NCBI GenBank assembly: GCA_017527625.1
Contig: JAFXPV010000099.1
Coordinates: 1 to 44,206 of the forward strand
Length of the DNA stretch: 44,206 bases
Source: Bacteroidales bacterium
GTDB taxonomy: Bacteria > Bacteroidota > Bacteroidia > Bacteroidales > UBA932
Direction of reading: 5' to 3'
The position numbers and the translations under genes are program-made. Below the pieces are notes generated by a model, which was given only the letters and a program-made list of their open reading frames with translations, had not been told where the DNA came from and made no database searches. The stretch's first letter is position 1. Every line of letters starts with the position of its first letter. Shown here in pieces: positions 12,417 to 21,596 of the stretch.

Positions 12417-13619
12417 ATGAACGATTCAAAGAATATGTCAAGGCGTAGTTTCCTTGGCAGTGCCGCTCTTCTTTCAGGAGCTGCGTTAGTGGGTCCCTCA
12501 ATAATCAGGATGAATGACCTGAGTGCTGCCGAGCCGAAAAAGAAGCCCAAAAACTTCAACGGTCTCGTATTTCCCGACGGCAAGCCCAATTCTAAATTTG
12601 CAGGCGTGCAGATCGGCAATATCACCAACAGCTTCCGCAACATCAATACCCTCGATGACTTCGTGGCAGCTTGCGTGGCTTCCAACATCAGTTCAGTAGA
12701 GCTCAGGAATATGGGCCAGTTCGAGTCTATCATCGGCGGTCCCGCCAATCCCAACCAGGTGCGTCCGATGTGGGAGATGGTGAATACCCCTCGTCCCGCA
12801 GGCCAGCAAGGCGGCGCACCCCAGGGCGCTCCGCAAGGCCAGAGACCTCCTCAGGGGCAGGGTGCTCCCCAGGGTCAGAGACCTCAGGGCGGCGCTCCCC
12901 AAGGCGGAGGAATGGGCCGTGGCCAGCAGACTCCCGAGCAGAGGGCTGCTATGGAGAAATACAACAAGGAGCTTGCGGAATTCCGTAAATCCCCCGCTGC
13001 CATAGCCGGCTGGACTGAACTTGGCAAGAAACTGCGTGCTGCAGGCATCGATGTCCACCTTCTCAAATTCGAAGCCGGCACAACCGATGAGCTTCTCGAC
13101 TATTCTTTCGCCGCTGCGAATGCCCTCGGCGCCCTTGGAATCACCACTGAAGGCAGTGCCGAGAAATGCGCTTCTTTCGGAAAAGTGGCTCAAAGGAACG
13201 GTTCCCTGGCGGTATACCACAACCACGGCCAGTACGCCAATATGACAATCGGCGAGATTGAAAAATGGCTCGATATGTCACCTGCCAACAGGCTCAACTT
13301 CGACGCTCCCCACTACTTCGGCTTCGGTTACGAGGACGGCCCGAAACTGAATCCTATGGAATTCATCGAGTACTTCCACGACCGCATCATCAGCATCCAC
13401 ATCAAGGACAAGACCAGCTTCAAGAATCCGTTCCAGAGCAACCAGAACCAGGTGTGGGGGCAGGGTGAGACTCCACTTAGAGAAATACTTGAGCTAGTGC
13501 GTGACAAATATCCTAATATCCACTGTGATGTGGAATTGGAATATGTGGTTCCTCAGTGGTCTACGCCGGAGCGTGAGATCAAGAATTGCGTCCAGTTCGC
13601 ACGCCAGATCCTTATCTAG
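12417..13619 (+). CDS. Exported TIM-barrel protein (sugar phosphate isomerase/epimerase fold) with a Gln/Gly/Pro insert
   Basis: A 400-residue protein of the xylose-isomerase-like TIM-barrel family. It starts with a Tat-like signal, SRRSFLGSAALLSGAALVG (8-26). Barrel strands include SSVELRNMG (92-100), LAVYHNHG near 262 and ISIHIKDK near 325, typical of metal-binding sugar isomerases/epimerases. Residues 126-172 are a low-complexity insert of PQG/GQRP repeats, followed by a charged helix, and they interrupt the barrel near its second strand. Function is unassigned; exported members are often linked to sugar or inositol breakdown, but nothing nearby supports a pathway. Its last 8 bp overlap the end of convergent folC. 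Confidence 0.8.
   Translation: MNDSKNMSRRSFLGSAALLSGAALVGPSIIRMNDLSAAEPKKKPKNFNGLVFPDGKPNSKFAGVQIGNITNSFRNINTLDDFVAACVASNISSVELRNMGQFESIIGGPANPNQVRPMWEMVNTPRPAGQQGGAPQGAPQGQRPPQGQGAPQGQRPQGGAPQGGGMGRGQQTPEQRAAMEKYNKELAEFRKSPAAIAGWTELGKKLRAAGIDVHLLKFEAGTTDELLDYSFAAANALGALGITTEGSAEKCASFGKVAQRNGSLAVYHNHGQYANMTIGEIEKWLDMSPANRLNFDAPHYFGFGYEDGPKLNPMEFIEYFHDRIISIHIKDKTSFKNPFQSNQNQVWGQGETPLREILELVRDKYPNIHCDVELEYVVPQWSTPEREIKNCVQFARQILI
12792..12932 (+). repeat. Low-complexity repeat encoding PQG/GQRP residues
   Basis: An imperfect short-period repeat inside the TIM-barrel gene, with units such as GGCGCTCCCCAAGGC. It keeps frame throughout and encodes about 47 residues of almost only Q, G, P, A and R. 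Confidence 0.75.
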
Positions 13620-14877
13620 TTTCCAGAGCTGTGAGAGCGTCGGCGACCGTGAAGTTGCTGCCGCCTACGAATACAAGGTCATTGGAATCTGCCTTCGCAA
13701 GGGCGGATTCCAATGCTTTTTTTACGCCTTTTATGCAGCGGCCGGTGATGCCGAAAGGCCTGAGTCTTGAGGCAAGCTCCTTCGGCTTCAGGGCCCTGTC
13801 GGTCGAAGCCTGGGTGAAGATGTAGCGGAAGCGCTTGCCGGGCTTGGGCATAAAAGCGGCTACAGACTCGATGTCCTTGTCGGCGACCATTCCGAAAACT
13901 ATGAACACCCGTCCGGCGTTTTCTTTCTGTAGCTGGGAGAAGACCCATCTCAGTCCGTGGGGGTTGTGGCCGATGTCGCATATCAGGGCGGGTGAGCCCT
14001 CTCCGAGGTCGATGCGTTCCCATCTGCCTCTAAGGCCGGTGACTGCTGCGGCGCGCCGCAGCCCTTGCATCGCAGCCGGTGTCAAAGCCTTCAACTGCTC
14101 CAAAGCGCATAAAACTGTACGAAGGTTTTCTTGTTGATAATCACCTCTTAAATCCAGCTCATCTGCAGTGATGCTTGCGTTTTTCATATCGTAGTCGCAA
14201 GCGTGGAAAATCGGGGCGTTTCTCTCTTTGGAGAGCCTTTCGAATACGGGTGAGGTGTGGCTGTCCTCAGCTCCGATGACCACCGGGACTCCGGGCTTGA
14301 TGATGCCTCCTTTCTCGAAAGCGATCTCTTCGAGCGTGTAGCCAAGGTATGCGCAGTGCTCGAGGCCGATGTTTGTGATGATGCTCAACTCGGGAGTGAT
14401 TATGTTTGTGGAGTCAAGCCTGCCTCCGAGACCGGTTTCGATGACGGCGATGTCGACCTTTTCCCTTGCGAAGAAATCGAAGGCCATTGCTGTGGTTATT
14501 TCGAAAAAAGAAGGGTTGTGGATGTCGAAAAAGCTGTCCCACTTGCTTAGAAAGGCGGATACGTCCTCTTTGGGAATCATCCGGAAGCCGTCGGCGGTCA
14601 CGACCTTCATCCTTTCGCGGAAGTCTACGAGGTGGGGCGAGGAGTAAAGGCCGACCTTGAGGCCGCTGCAAGCCAGGGCCGAGGCGAGCAGATGGCACAC
14701 CGAACCTTTGCCGTTGGTGCCGGCTACGTGGATCTTGCGGAAGCGCTCGTGAGGTCGCCCGAGTGCCTCGTCGAGAGCCTTGATAGTTTCGATGCCGGGT
14801 TTATATGCGCGGTTTCCGACCACCTGGTAGGATGGAAAGCGGTTGTACAGGCGCTTGATCTGCTCGTTATATTCCAT
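13612..14877 (-). CDS. folC: Bifunctional folylpolyglutamate synthase/dihydrofolate synthase
   Basis: A Mur-ligase-family enzyme that adds glutamate to dihydropteroate and to reduced folates. I choose the ATG complementary to 14875-14877 (MEYNEQIKRLYNRFP), giving 421 aa, because the family normally begins about there; an ATG ten codons upstream is possible. The P-loop is AGTNGKGSV (52-60), followed by YSSPHLVDFRERM and the metal/ATP motif IAVIETGLGGRLDSTN. The C-terminal domain contains DIGHNPHG. The 3' end overlaps that of the TIM-barrel gene by 8 bp. It is divergent from purL, another gene of one-carbon and purine metabolism. Confidence 0.95.
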   Translation of the reverse strand: MEYNEQIKRLYNRFPSYQVVGNRAYKPGIETIKALDEALGRPHERFRKIHVAGTNGKGSVCHLLASALACSGLKVGLYSSPHLVDFRERMKVVTADGFRMIPKEDVSAFLSKWDSFFDIHNPSFFEITTAMAFDFFAREKVDIAVIETGLGGRLDSTNIITPELSIITNIGLEHCAYLGYTLEEIAFEKGGIIKPGVPVVIGAEDSHTSPVFERLSKERNAPIFHACDYDMKNASITADELDLRGDYQQENLRTVLCALEQLKALTPAAMQGLRRAAAVTGLRGRWERIDLGEGSPALICDIGHNPHGLRWVFSQLQKENAGRVFIVFGMVADKDIESVAAFMPKPGKRFRYIFTQASTDRALKPKELASRLRPFGITGRCIKGVKKALESALAKADSNDLVFVGGSNFTVADALTALETR

Positions 14878-14937
14878 TGTTGATAAATATGTCCGCAAAT
14901 ATGGCAATAATTCCTGTCATTGCTTTTTGATAATGCC

Positions 14938-14945
14938 TAAATTTG
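14938..14945 (+). promoter_or_regulatory. -7 promoter element for purL
   Basis: TAAATTTG matches TAnnTTTG, 19 bp upstream of the purL ATG in the short folC-purL gap. No clear -33 element at 18-21 bp, and no purine riboswitch-like fold is apparent. Confidence 0.4.
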
Positions 14946-14964
14946 CCGAATCAAAACCATTGCA

Positions 14965-17900
14965 ATGAGTCACGTTAGGAATATCCTGTTCTTTGAGACA
15001 AACCAGAACTCAATCATCGCCGTCAGCTGCGGAAAAACACTAAGTCAAGACGATATCAAAGCTCTCGAATGGCTGTTCTCCGACGCCCGTTCGCTCGACG
15101 CCGACCGTGTGGAGGGCTTGTTCATCGGCCCCAGAAGGGAGATGATAACTCCTTGGAGTACTACTGCAGTTGAGATAACGCAAAATATGAATATTGAGGC
15201 TATTGGGCGCATCGAAGAGTTCTTCCGTGCGGAGTCTGAATCCAGCTCTTACGACAAGATGCTGCAAAGGATGTACAAGGGCCTCGACCAGGATGTCTTC
15301 ACTGTCAACCGTAAGCCTGAAGACATCGTCTACATCACGGATTTTGAGAAATACAATGTCCAGGAGGGTCTTGCCCTCTCGGCCGATGAAATAGCATATC
15401 TGCAGAACCTGAGCGCGAAGTTGGGCAGACCGCTGACCGATTCTGAGGTGTTCGGCTTCTCCCAAGTCAATTCCGAACATTGTCGCCATAAGATTTTTAA
15501 CGGTACGTTTATCATTGATGGTCAGGCAAAAGAGCTCTCTCTCTTCAAGCTTATCAAGAAGACGACCCAGGAGCATCCCGGCATTGTCGTTTCGGCATAT
15601 AAAGACAATTGCGCCTTCGTGGAAGGCCCGACTCTCGACCTTTTCCACCCCCAGTCGGGCAGCAAGCCTTCGTTCTTCGAAAGGGACAGGGCGCAGACCG
15701 TGATTTCCCTGAAGGCCGAGACCCATAACTTCCCGACGACCGTAGAGCCCTTCAATGGCGCAGCAACTGGCACAGGAGGCGAGATCAGGGACAGGATGGC
15801 CGGAGGCAAGGGTTCGTTCCCCATCGCAGGTACGGCCGTCTATATGACTCCTTATCCCCGTTTTGAGGAGAATCCCCGTCCGTGGGAGAAGGCTCCCCGC
15901 AGCTGGCTGTACCAGACTCCGCAGCAGATTCTCATCAAAGCATCGAACGGTGCTTCGGACTTCGGCAACAAGTTCGGCCAGCCCATCATCTGCGGTTCGC
16001 TGAGCACCTTTGAATATTCTGACGAAAACGGCACCTACGGATATGACAAGGTCATAATGCAGGCAGGCGGCGTGGGTTATGCCAAGAAGCGTGACTGCCT
16101 TAAGGAAGAGCCCAAGGCGGGAGATGCCGTGCTGTTGATGGGCGGTGACAACTACCGCATCGGAATGGGCGGCGGAGCCGTTTCTTCGGTTGCTACCGGT
16201 GAATACGCCGACGCTATAGAGCTGAACGCCGTGCAGAGGTCGAATCCGGAGATGCAGAAAAGGGTATACAATGCCATCAGGGCTGTCGCCGAGAGTGGCC
16301 GCAATTCCATCATATCTGTCCACGACCACGGCGCAGGCGGCCACTTGAACTGCCTTTCAGAGCTTGTGGAGTCCACCGGAGGCACAATGGACATAGCTAA
16401 GCTGCCAATCGGCGACAAGACGCTCTCCTATAAGGAGATTATAGGCAACGAAAGCCAGGAGCGTATGGGTATGGTGGTGGACAAGGCTGATGTGGCCGAG
16501 ATCAGGGCTATCGCCGAGCGCGAGAGGGCTCCGTTCTATGAGATCGGCGAAACCACCGGCCGTCACAACTTCACTCTGATGGACAGCAAGACGGGCGCGG
16601 TGCCTATGAATCTGGCGGTCAGCGATATGCTCGGCTCGACTCCGAAGACTGTGATGGAGGATGTCACGATAAAGCGCAAGTTTGCCGAAGTACCTGATGT
16701 AAAACTTTTGACAAAAGAGGATATCTATCTTAGGATAAAGCAGTTGCTTTCTCTTGAACAAGTGGCCTGCAAAGACTGGCTGACCAATAAGGTGGACCGT
16801 TGCGTGACTGGTTTGATCGCCTGCCAGCAGACTTGCGGCGAGATCCAGCTGCCGTTGAATGATGTTGCGGTCACGGCCATCGGTTATGACAGCAACGAAG
16901 GTATTGCGACGTCGATCGGCCACGCCTGCATCGCCGCGTTGATCGATCCGGCGGCAGGTGAGAGGCTCACCATCGCCGAGGCGCTGACCAACCTTGTGTG
17001 GGCCGACATCGAAGGCGGTCTGGATGCTGTCAGCCTCCGCGCCAACTGGATGTGGCCTACCAGGAATCCCGGAGAGGACAGCCGTCTCTACAGCGCCGTA
17101 CAGGGCGCCAGCGACTTTGCCTGCGCTCTTGGAGTGAACATCCCCACCGGCAAAGATTCAATGTCGATGACCCAGAAATACAAGGATGGCACCAAGGTGC
17201 TGGCTCCGGGCAGTATGATCATTTCCACCGTGGCGAGGGTCAAGGACATCAGCAAGACCGTGCACGCCAACTTCGCTGCAGGCAGCTCCGAGCTGCTCTA
17301 TGTGCCGTTCGTCAAAGATGCCAAGTATCCTCTCGGTGGTTCTGCATTTGCACAGATATTCTCTGCCGTCGGTTCTGAATGTCCGGATGTTGAAGCCTCT
17401 TATTTCAAGAAATGCTTCAATGCAGTTCAGGAGCTGGTGGATGCTGAGCTTCTGCTTGCCGGCCACGATGTTTCGGCGGGCGGTTTGCTGACTGCGCTGC
17501 TTGAGAGCTGCTTCCCGAATGTGGAAGGCGGGGTGGATGTCGACCTGAGCGGCTTCGATGCCAATGTGCTTTTCGCAGAGACCCCGGCCGTCGTGCTGCA
17601 GGTGGGTGACGGCGCCGCCGTGAAGGCTGTGCTTGACAAGGCCGGAGTGGCCTGGTTTGCTGTCGGCACCACTTGCGAAGGTCGTACGGCTGCCGTCAAA
17701 TACGCCGGCGGCACTTTGAGCCTCGATATTGACAAGATGAGGGAAGAGTGGTTCAGGACCTCATATCTCTTCGACAAGCGCCAGACCAGCGGCGGTATGG
17801 CTGATGAGCGATTCAAGAACTACGGCAGCCAGCCCTTGCGCTTCCGTTTCCCGAAGAAGGAGCTGTGGAGAGAGGGACTTTTCGCAGGAAAGGAGGAGGA

Positions 17901-18672
17901 TAAGCCTGTTGCCGCCATCATCCGTGAAAAAGGCTCCAACAGCGACCGCGAGATGGCCTGGGCCCTGTATATGGCTGGATTCAAAGTTAAAGACGTTCAT
18001 ACCACCGACCTTACTACAGGTCGTGAGGCTCTCGAGGATGTGAGGATGATAGTGTTCGTCGGAGGCTTCTCCAATGCCGACGTGCTTGGCTCTGCTAAAG
18101 GCTGGGCCGGCGCATTGCATTATAACGAAAAGGCCCGCAAGACTCTTGAGAACTTCTATTCGAGGAAGGATACGATGAGTCTCGGAGTTTGCAACGGATG
18201 TCAACTGATGGCTGAATTAGACCTTGTAACTCCCGGACATATAGGAGCTTCTCCTAAGATGAAACATAATGTTTCTCACAAGCACGAGTGCGCTTTCGTG
18301 GGAGTTGAAGTGCCTGCTTCACCTTCGATTATGCTGAGCTCCCTGCAAGGGGCGTCGCTTGGTATCTGGGTTTCACACGGAGAGGGGCGCTTCGGTCTTC
18401 CTGCCGGCAGGAAGCTCGAGGACCAGGAATTCTCGGTAGCTCTCAGGTACAGTTACGATGCATATCCGGCCAATCCTAACGGATCTGAATATGCGATAGC
18501 CGGAGTCTGCAGTAAGGATGGCCGTCATCTGGCGGTTATGCCTCACCCTGAAAGGGGACTGCGTCCGTATAACTGGGCCTGGTATCCCGAAGAAAGACGT
18601 CACGACGAGGCAACTCCGTGGGTTGATATGTTTATCAACGCACGCAAGTGGCTGCTTGAAAACAGGGGTTAA
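14965..18672 (+). CDS. purL: Phosphoribosylformylglycinamidine synthase (large single-chain form)
   Basis: A 1,235-residue FGAM synthase, step 4 of de novo purine synthesis (FGAR + Gln + ATP to FGAM). It has the long single-chain layout found in proteobacteria and Bacteroidota. An N-terminal PurS-like region comes first. The first synthetase half holds SQVNSEHCRHKIF and the ATP region KAETHNFPTTVEPFNGAATG. A second, structural synthetase half contains NIPTGKDSMSM. The C-terminal glutamine amidotransferase has the nucleophile Cys in GVCNGCQLM and His/Glu in MPHPERG. Length and motifs are normal. It stands alone, with a -7 box 19 bp upstream and cinA converging 5 bp after its stop. Confidence 0.97.
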   Translation: MSHVRNILFFETNQNSIIAVSCGKTLSQDDIKALEWLFSDARSLDADRVEGLFIGPRREMITPWSTTAVEITQNMNIEAIGRIEEFFRAESESSSYDKMLQRMYKGLDQDVFTVNRKPEDIVYITDFEKYNVQEGLALSADEIAYLQNLSAKLGRPLTDSEVFGFSQVNSEHCRHKIFNGTFIIDGQAKELSLFKLIKKTTQEHPGIVVSAYKDNCAFVEGPTLDLFHPQSGSKPSFFERDRAQTVISLKAETHNFPTTVEPFNGAATGTGGEIRDRMAGGKGSFPIAGTAVYMTPYPRFEENPRPWEKAPRSWLYQTPQQILIKASNGASDFGNKFGQPIICGSLSTFEYSDENGTYGYDKVIMQAGGVGYAKKRDCLKEEPKAGDAVLLMGGDNYRIGMGGGAVSSVATGEYADAIELNAVQRSNPEMQKRVYNAIRAVAESGRNSIISVHDHGAGGHLNCLSELVESTGGTMDIAKLPIGDKTLSYKEIIGNESQERMGMVVDKADVAEIRAIAERERAPFYEIGETTGRHNFTLMDSKTGAVPMNLAVSDMLGSTPKTVMEDVTIKRKFAEVPDVKLLTKEDIYLRIKQLLSLEQVACKDWLTNKVDRCVTGLIACQQTCGEIQLPLNDVAVTAIGYDSNEGIATSIGHACIAALIDPAAGERLTIAEALTNLVWADIEGGLDAVSLRANWMWPTRNPGEDSRLYSAVQGASDFACALGVNIPTGKDSMSMTQKYKDGTKVLAPGSMIISTVARVKDISKTVHANFAAGSSELLYVPFVKDAKYPLGGSAFAQIFSAVGSECPDVEASYFKKCFNAVQELVDAELLLAGHDVSAGGLLTALLESCFPNVEGGVDVDLSGFDANVLFAETPAVVLQVGDGAAVKAVLDKAGVAWFAVGTTCEGRTAAVKYAGGTLSLDIDKMREEWFRTSYLFDKRQTSGGMADERFKNYGSQPLRFRFPKKELWREGLFAGKEEDKPVAAIIREKGSNSDREMAWALYMAGFKVKDVHTTDLTTGREALEDVRMIVFVGGFSNADVLGSAKGWAGALHYNEKARKTLENFYSRKDTMSLGVCNGCQLMAELDLVTPGHIGASPKMKHNVSHKHECAFVGVEVPASPSIMLSSLQGASLGIWVSHGEGRFGLPAGRKLEDQEFSVALRYSYDAYPANPNGSEYAIAGVCSKDGRHLAVMPHPERGLRPYNWAWYPEERRHDEATPWVDMFINARKWLLENRG

Positions 18673-18677
18673 GGATT

Positions 18678-19985
18678 CTAGAACAACTGCTGCCCGGCAA
18701 GATGCCTCATCAGGTCGAGAGCGTTCGAAGCGAAGCGCTTTATGTTGACGTCCCTCGATGCGGACATCGACAGGATTTTCTTGGAAACCACTTCAATTTC
18801 TCCTGTAGATCTATTTCTATGAACGGCTGCTATCCAGCAAGTTCCGACTGGCTTTTCTGCGCTTCCTCCATCAGGGCCGGCGATGCCGGTGGTGGCGATT
18901 GAGTAGTCGCTGTCCATCAGGCAGGCGACTCCTTTGGCCATTGCTTCTGCGCACTGCTGGCTTACTGCTCCGAAGTTGGCGATAATGGCCGGATCTACTC
19001 CCAGAACTTTGATCTTTACCTCATTTGAATATGAGGTTACAGATCCGTTATAGTACCTTGAGCAGCCGGGAACCGACGTTATCAGCTCTGACAGGTGGCC
19101 GCCTGTGCAGGATTCGGCCACTGCGATGGTTTCCTGGCAGGTCGCTTCCGGCGGGCATTTGAGCAGTCTGGGAAGAATCGACTGGAGCGTGTCGTCTCCG
19201 CTGCCATATATGGTGGGGCCCAGTATCTCCTTGAGCTTTTCAATCTCGCTGTCCATTCGCTCAACGCGTGCCGGGTCGTCGGCCCCATAGCAGGACAAGC
19301 GCAGCCTGATGCCTATTGTGGTGTTGGGTAGATAGGCGAGGTGAAGCCACTCGGGCAAGGCATCCTCCCAGTCCTCGATCTGCTTGGAAAGAACGGATTC
19401 TGGAACTCCGAAAGTAATTATGTTTTTGTGGATTATCTTCTCTAACGTAAAGTGTTTCTTTATATCTTCGAGGATATCGTCCAGCAACCCTTCGGCCTCA
19501 TAAGGAACTCCGGGAAGCGAGTATAGGACGGCGGGATGGCCGTACCTCGACTCGTCGAAAGGGAACTTCATACAGGGGGCAGTGCCGAGTTTGTTGGGAA
19601 TGACTTCGCAGCTGTCCGGAACCTGGGCCTGGGCGAGGTTGATGTCCAGCAGGTCGATGTGTCTGGCACCGAGTATCCTCTTGACTATGGCTAGCTGTTC
19701 TGGGGATTCCTTGTATCCGGAAGCACCGCTGAGGCTGGCCAGAGCGTCTTTCGTAATATCATCCTTAGTTGGACTAAGACCTCCGGTAACAATGACTATG
19801 TCTGTATCTTTCAGACATTTGTCAAGATTTGAAATTATCTCTTGGCGATCATCACCGATGGATAGCATATAGCGGACTTTGACTCCGATGCGGTTGAGTG
19901 CGGTGCTGATCTTTGAAGAATTCGTATCAATGATCTGGCCGATGAGGATCTCATCGCCGATAGTGCATATTGAAGCTGTTGTCAT
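18678..19985 (-). CDS. cinA: CinA-like protein (MoCF domain plus nicotinamide-nucleotide amidase)
   Basis: A 435-residue protein with both CinA domains. The N-terminal MoCF/COG1058 part (about 1-170) starts with ICTIGDEILIGQIIDTNS and holds VTGGLSPTKDD. The C-terminal domain has AVAESCTGGHLSE and TTGIAGPDGG, the active-site region of the NMN deamidase used in pyridine nucleotide recycling. In two-domain members the N-terminal part is linked to ADP-ribose pyrophosphatase activity. Its start codon overlaps the pyrD stop by 4 bp (ATGA), so it is the last gene of the XRE-pyrD-cinA operon. Confidence 0.93.
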   Translation of the reverse strand: MTTASICTIGDEILIGQIIDTNSSKISTALNRIGVKVRYMLSIGDDRQEIISNLDKCLKDTDIVIVTGGLSPTKDDITKDALASLSGASGYKESPEQLAIVKRILGARHIDLLDINLAQAQVPDSCEVIPNKLGTAPCMKFPFDESRYGHPAVLYSLPGVPYEAEGLLDDILEDIKKHFTLEKIIHKNIITFGVPESVLSKQIEDWEDALPEWLHLAYLPNTTIGIRLRLSCYGADDPARVERMDSEIEKLKEILGPTIYGSGDDTLQSILPRLLKCPPEATCQETIAVAESCTGGHLSELITSVPGCSRYYNGSVTSYSNEVKIKVLGVDPAIIANFGAVSQQCAEAMAKGVACLMDSDYSIATTGIAGPDGGSAEKPVGTCWIAAVHRNRSTGEIEVVSKKILSMSASRDVNIKRFASNALDLMRHLAGQQLF

Positions 19986-21031
19986 TGTTTCCTTTTGGCG
20001 TAAGCCTTAGCCAAGTATTTGTTTATACGTTTGACATAGGCTGGTCCATTATAGATAAAGCCTGTGTATATTTCTATAAGTGAAGCTCCTGCATCGAGCA
20101 TTTCAAGAGCTTGTTTAGGTGTCATAATGCCTCCGCAGGCTATGATCGGGATTATGCCGCCGGTCTTTTCGTGGATATGTCTGACGAAGGTCTTCGAGCG
20201 CTCGTAGAGAGGAGCACCGCTCAAACCGCCGTTTCCTATCGATTCTACGACTTTAGGGTTCGTTACGAGGTTCTCCCTCGACCGGGTGGTATTAGTGGCT
20301 ACAAGGCCTTCTATTCCGCTTAGAAGGGCAAGATCTATGATCTCATCGAGCTGCTCCAGCGGGATGTCCGGCGAAACCTTCAGCAGGACCGGTTTATGAA
20401 CGTCATTGTACCTGCGCACCGAGTTGACGTGTTCGAACAGTTCTGCAAGTGCTTGTATGTCCTGAAGTTCGGTCAGGTTCTTCACGTTGGGGCAGGACAC
20501 GTTCAGAACGAAGAAATCCACGAAGTCATAGAGAATTGCGAGGGACTTCTCGTAGTCCTTATATGCTGACTCATTGGGGGTTGTGGCATTCTTGGTGATG
20601 CTAGCGGCGATCTTGCACCTGGTCGGTTTCTCGGCAATCAGGCTGTTGGCTGCATAGCGGGCGCCTTTGTTGTTGATGCCCATCCGGTTGATTATGGCCT
20701 TGTCCTTGGGGAGCCTGAAACAGCGGGGCTGAGGGTTGCCGTCCTGGGGCTTGGGGGTGAGAGAGCCGATTTCGATGAAGGAGAACCCGAAATTCGCCAG
20801 ATCGTTGTACATATCGCCATTCTTGTCGAATCCGGCTGCCAGACCGACCGGATTCTTGAATGTAATACCGAAAAGTTCGCGTTCAAGTCCCTTTGTACCA
20901 GGGGAATATATCCATCTTATAATTGTGCGGCAAAGAGGGATGTACCTGCAGAATTTCAGCAGGTTCATCGTCATTCTGTGAATCTTCTCGGGTTGGAAGA
21001 GGAAAAGTATCGGTCTGATCAATCTGTACAT
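19982..21031 (-). CDS. pyrD: Dihydroorotate dehydrogenase (quinone), class 2
   Basis: A membrane-associated class 2 DHODH that oxidises dihydroorotate to orotate with FMN and passes electrons to quinone. I prefer the start MYRLIRPILFLFQPEK, which matches the usual class 2 N-terminal helix; an ATG three codons upstream (21040) is equally open. Motifs: NPVGLAAGFDKNGD for FMN, INRMGINNKGA, and FFVLNVSCPNVKNL with the class 2 catalytic Ser in place of Cys. The N-terminal membrane-binding helix and the Ser together exclude class 1. Its position just after an XRE regulator gene suggests shared transcription, not necessarily control of pyrimidine synthesis. Confidence 0.95.
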   Translation of the reverse strand: MYRLIRPILFLFQPEKIHRMTMNLLKFCRYIPLCRTIIRWIYSPGTKGLERELFGITFKNPVGLAAGFDKNGDMYNDLANFGFSFIEIGSLTPKPQDGNPQPRCFRLPKDKAIINRMGINNKGARYAANSLIAEKPTRCKIAASITKNATTPNESAYKDYEKSLAILYDFVDFFVLNVSCPNVKNLTELQDIQALAELFEHVNSVRRYNDVHKPVLLKVSPDIPLEQLDEIIDLALLSGIEGLVATNTTRSRENLVTNPKVVESIGNGGLSGAPLYERSKTFVRHIHEKTGGIIPIIACGGIMTPKQALEMLDAGASLIEIYTGFIYNGPAYVKRINKYLAKAYAKRKQ

Positions 21032-21050
21032 ACTGTACAAAAGTAATCAA

Positions 21051-21503
21051 TTATCTCTTTTCGTATGTTCCGTCTTCGTACAAAATCAATATGGACTTGA
21101 TGGCTTTCGGGGCGCCGGTAGATTGAGTATTAGATTTAATTTCCTCAATTTCATTGGATTGAGGAATGTTATCGAAATCGATAGTTTCATTGATTGGAGC
21201 GGCGTCGTCAAATAAGGGCTCGGAGAAGAGCTGGTCTTCAACTGGAGCGGGTGCGGGCTCTGTAACTGTTTGTATTTCAGGGGATACGTTTGAATCTTTA
21301 TAGGGTTTTCCCTTGCCGAGCAGCAGCCATTCTGCGTTCAGGGAAGGGTAGGCCTGGAGCATCCTGGTGAGGAATTCAAAGCTTGGCTTGTTGCGGCCGG
21401 ATAGGAGGTGGGTGACGCCTGAACGCTGGATTCCCATTTTGTCCGCGAACTGACTTTGGGAGAGTTGCTCCATCTGCAAAAAGAGCTGTAATCGCTGTTC
21501 CAT
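21051..21503 (-). CDS. XRE-family helix-turn-helix regulator
   Basis: A 150-residue protein with an N-terminal HTH_3 domain (about 5-60). The recognition region reads SQFADKMGIQRSGVTHLLSG (17-36), and the domain ends LNAEWLLLGKGKPYK, common in Bacteroidota regulators of this kind. A variable acidic, Pro-rich linker (70-130) leads to a conserved-looking tail, IKSILILYEDGTYEKR. The ligand or target is unknown. A near-perfect promoter (21525-21555) and a dyad (21566-21596) lie upstream, which would fit autoregulation. It is the first gene of an operon with pyrD and cinA. Confidence 0.85.
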   Translation of the reverse strand: MEQRLQLFLQMEQLSQSQFADKMGIQRSGVTHLLSGRNKPSFEFLTRMLQAYPSLNAEWLLLGKGKPYKDSNVSPEIQTVTEPAPAPVEDQLFSEPLFDDAAPINETIDFDNIPQSNEIEEIKSNTQSTGAPKAIKSILILYEDGTYEKR

Positions 21504-21524
21504 TTTGTGAATTGTTGGTTATTA

Positions 21525-21555
21525 CAAATGTAAAGAAAATTAATGAAGATTCAAA
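21525..21555 (-). promoter_or_regulatory. Promoter for the XRE regulator-pyrD-cinA operon
   Basis: On the minus strand, TTTG (complement of 21552-21555), a 19-bp spacer, then TACATTTG (complement of 21525-21532). This matches the Bacteroidota primary sigma consensus exactly. The leader to the ATG is about 15 nt. Confidence 0.65.
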
Positions 21556-21565
21556 AAGATCCTGG

Positions 21566-21596
21566 CGTTACAAGAATGCACTACAGACTTGTAACG
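21566..21596. promoter_or_regulatory. Inverted repeat CGTTACAAG-N13-CTTGTAACG, candidate operator
   Basis: Two perfect 9-bp arms, 21566-21574 and 21588-21596, with centres 22 bp apart, about two helical turns. The dyad starts 11 bp upstream of the -33 element of the XRE regulator promoter. It could bind a dimeric or tetrameric regulator, perhaps the XRE protein itself. It has no U-run after it, so a terminator is unlikely. Confidence 0.5.

Noticed and set aside
21566..21596. The dyad as a transcription terminator
   Set aside because: No U-run follows on either strand, and the loop of 13 nt is large; an operator is more likely.
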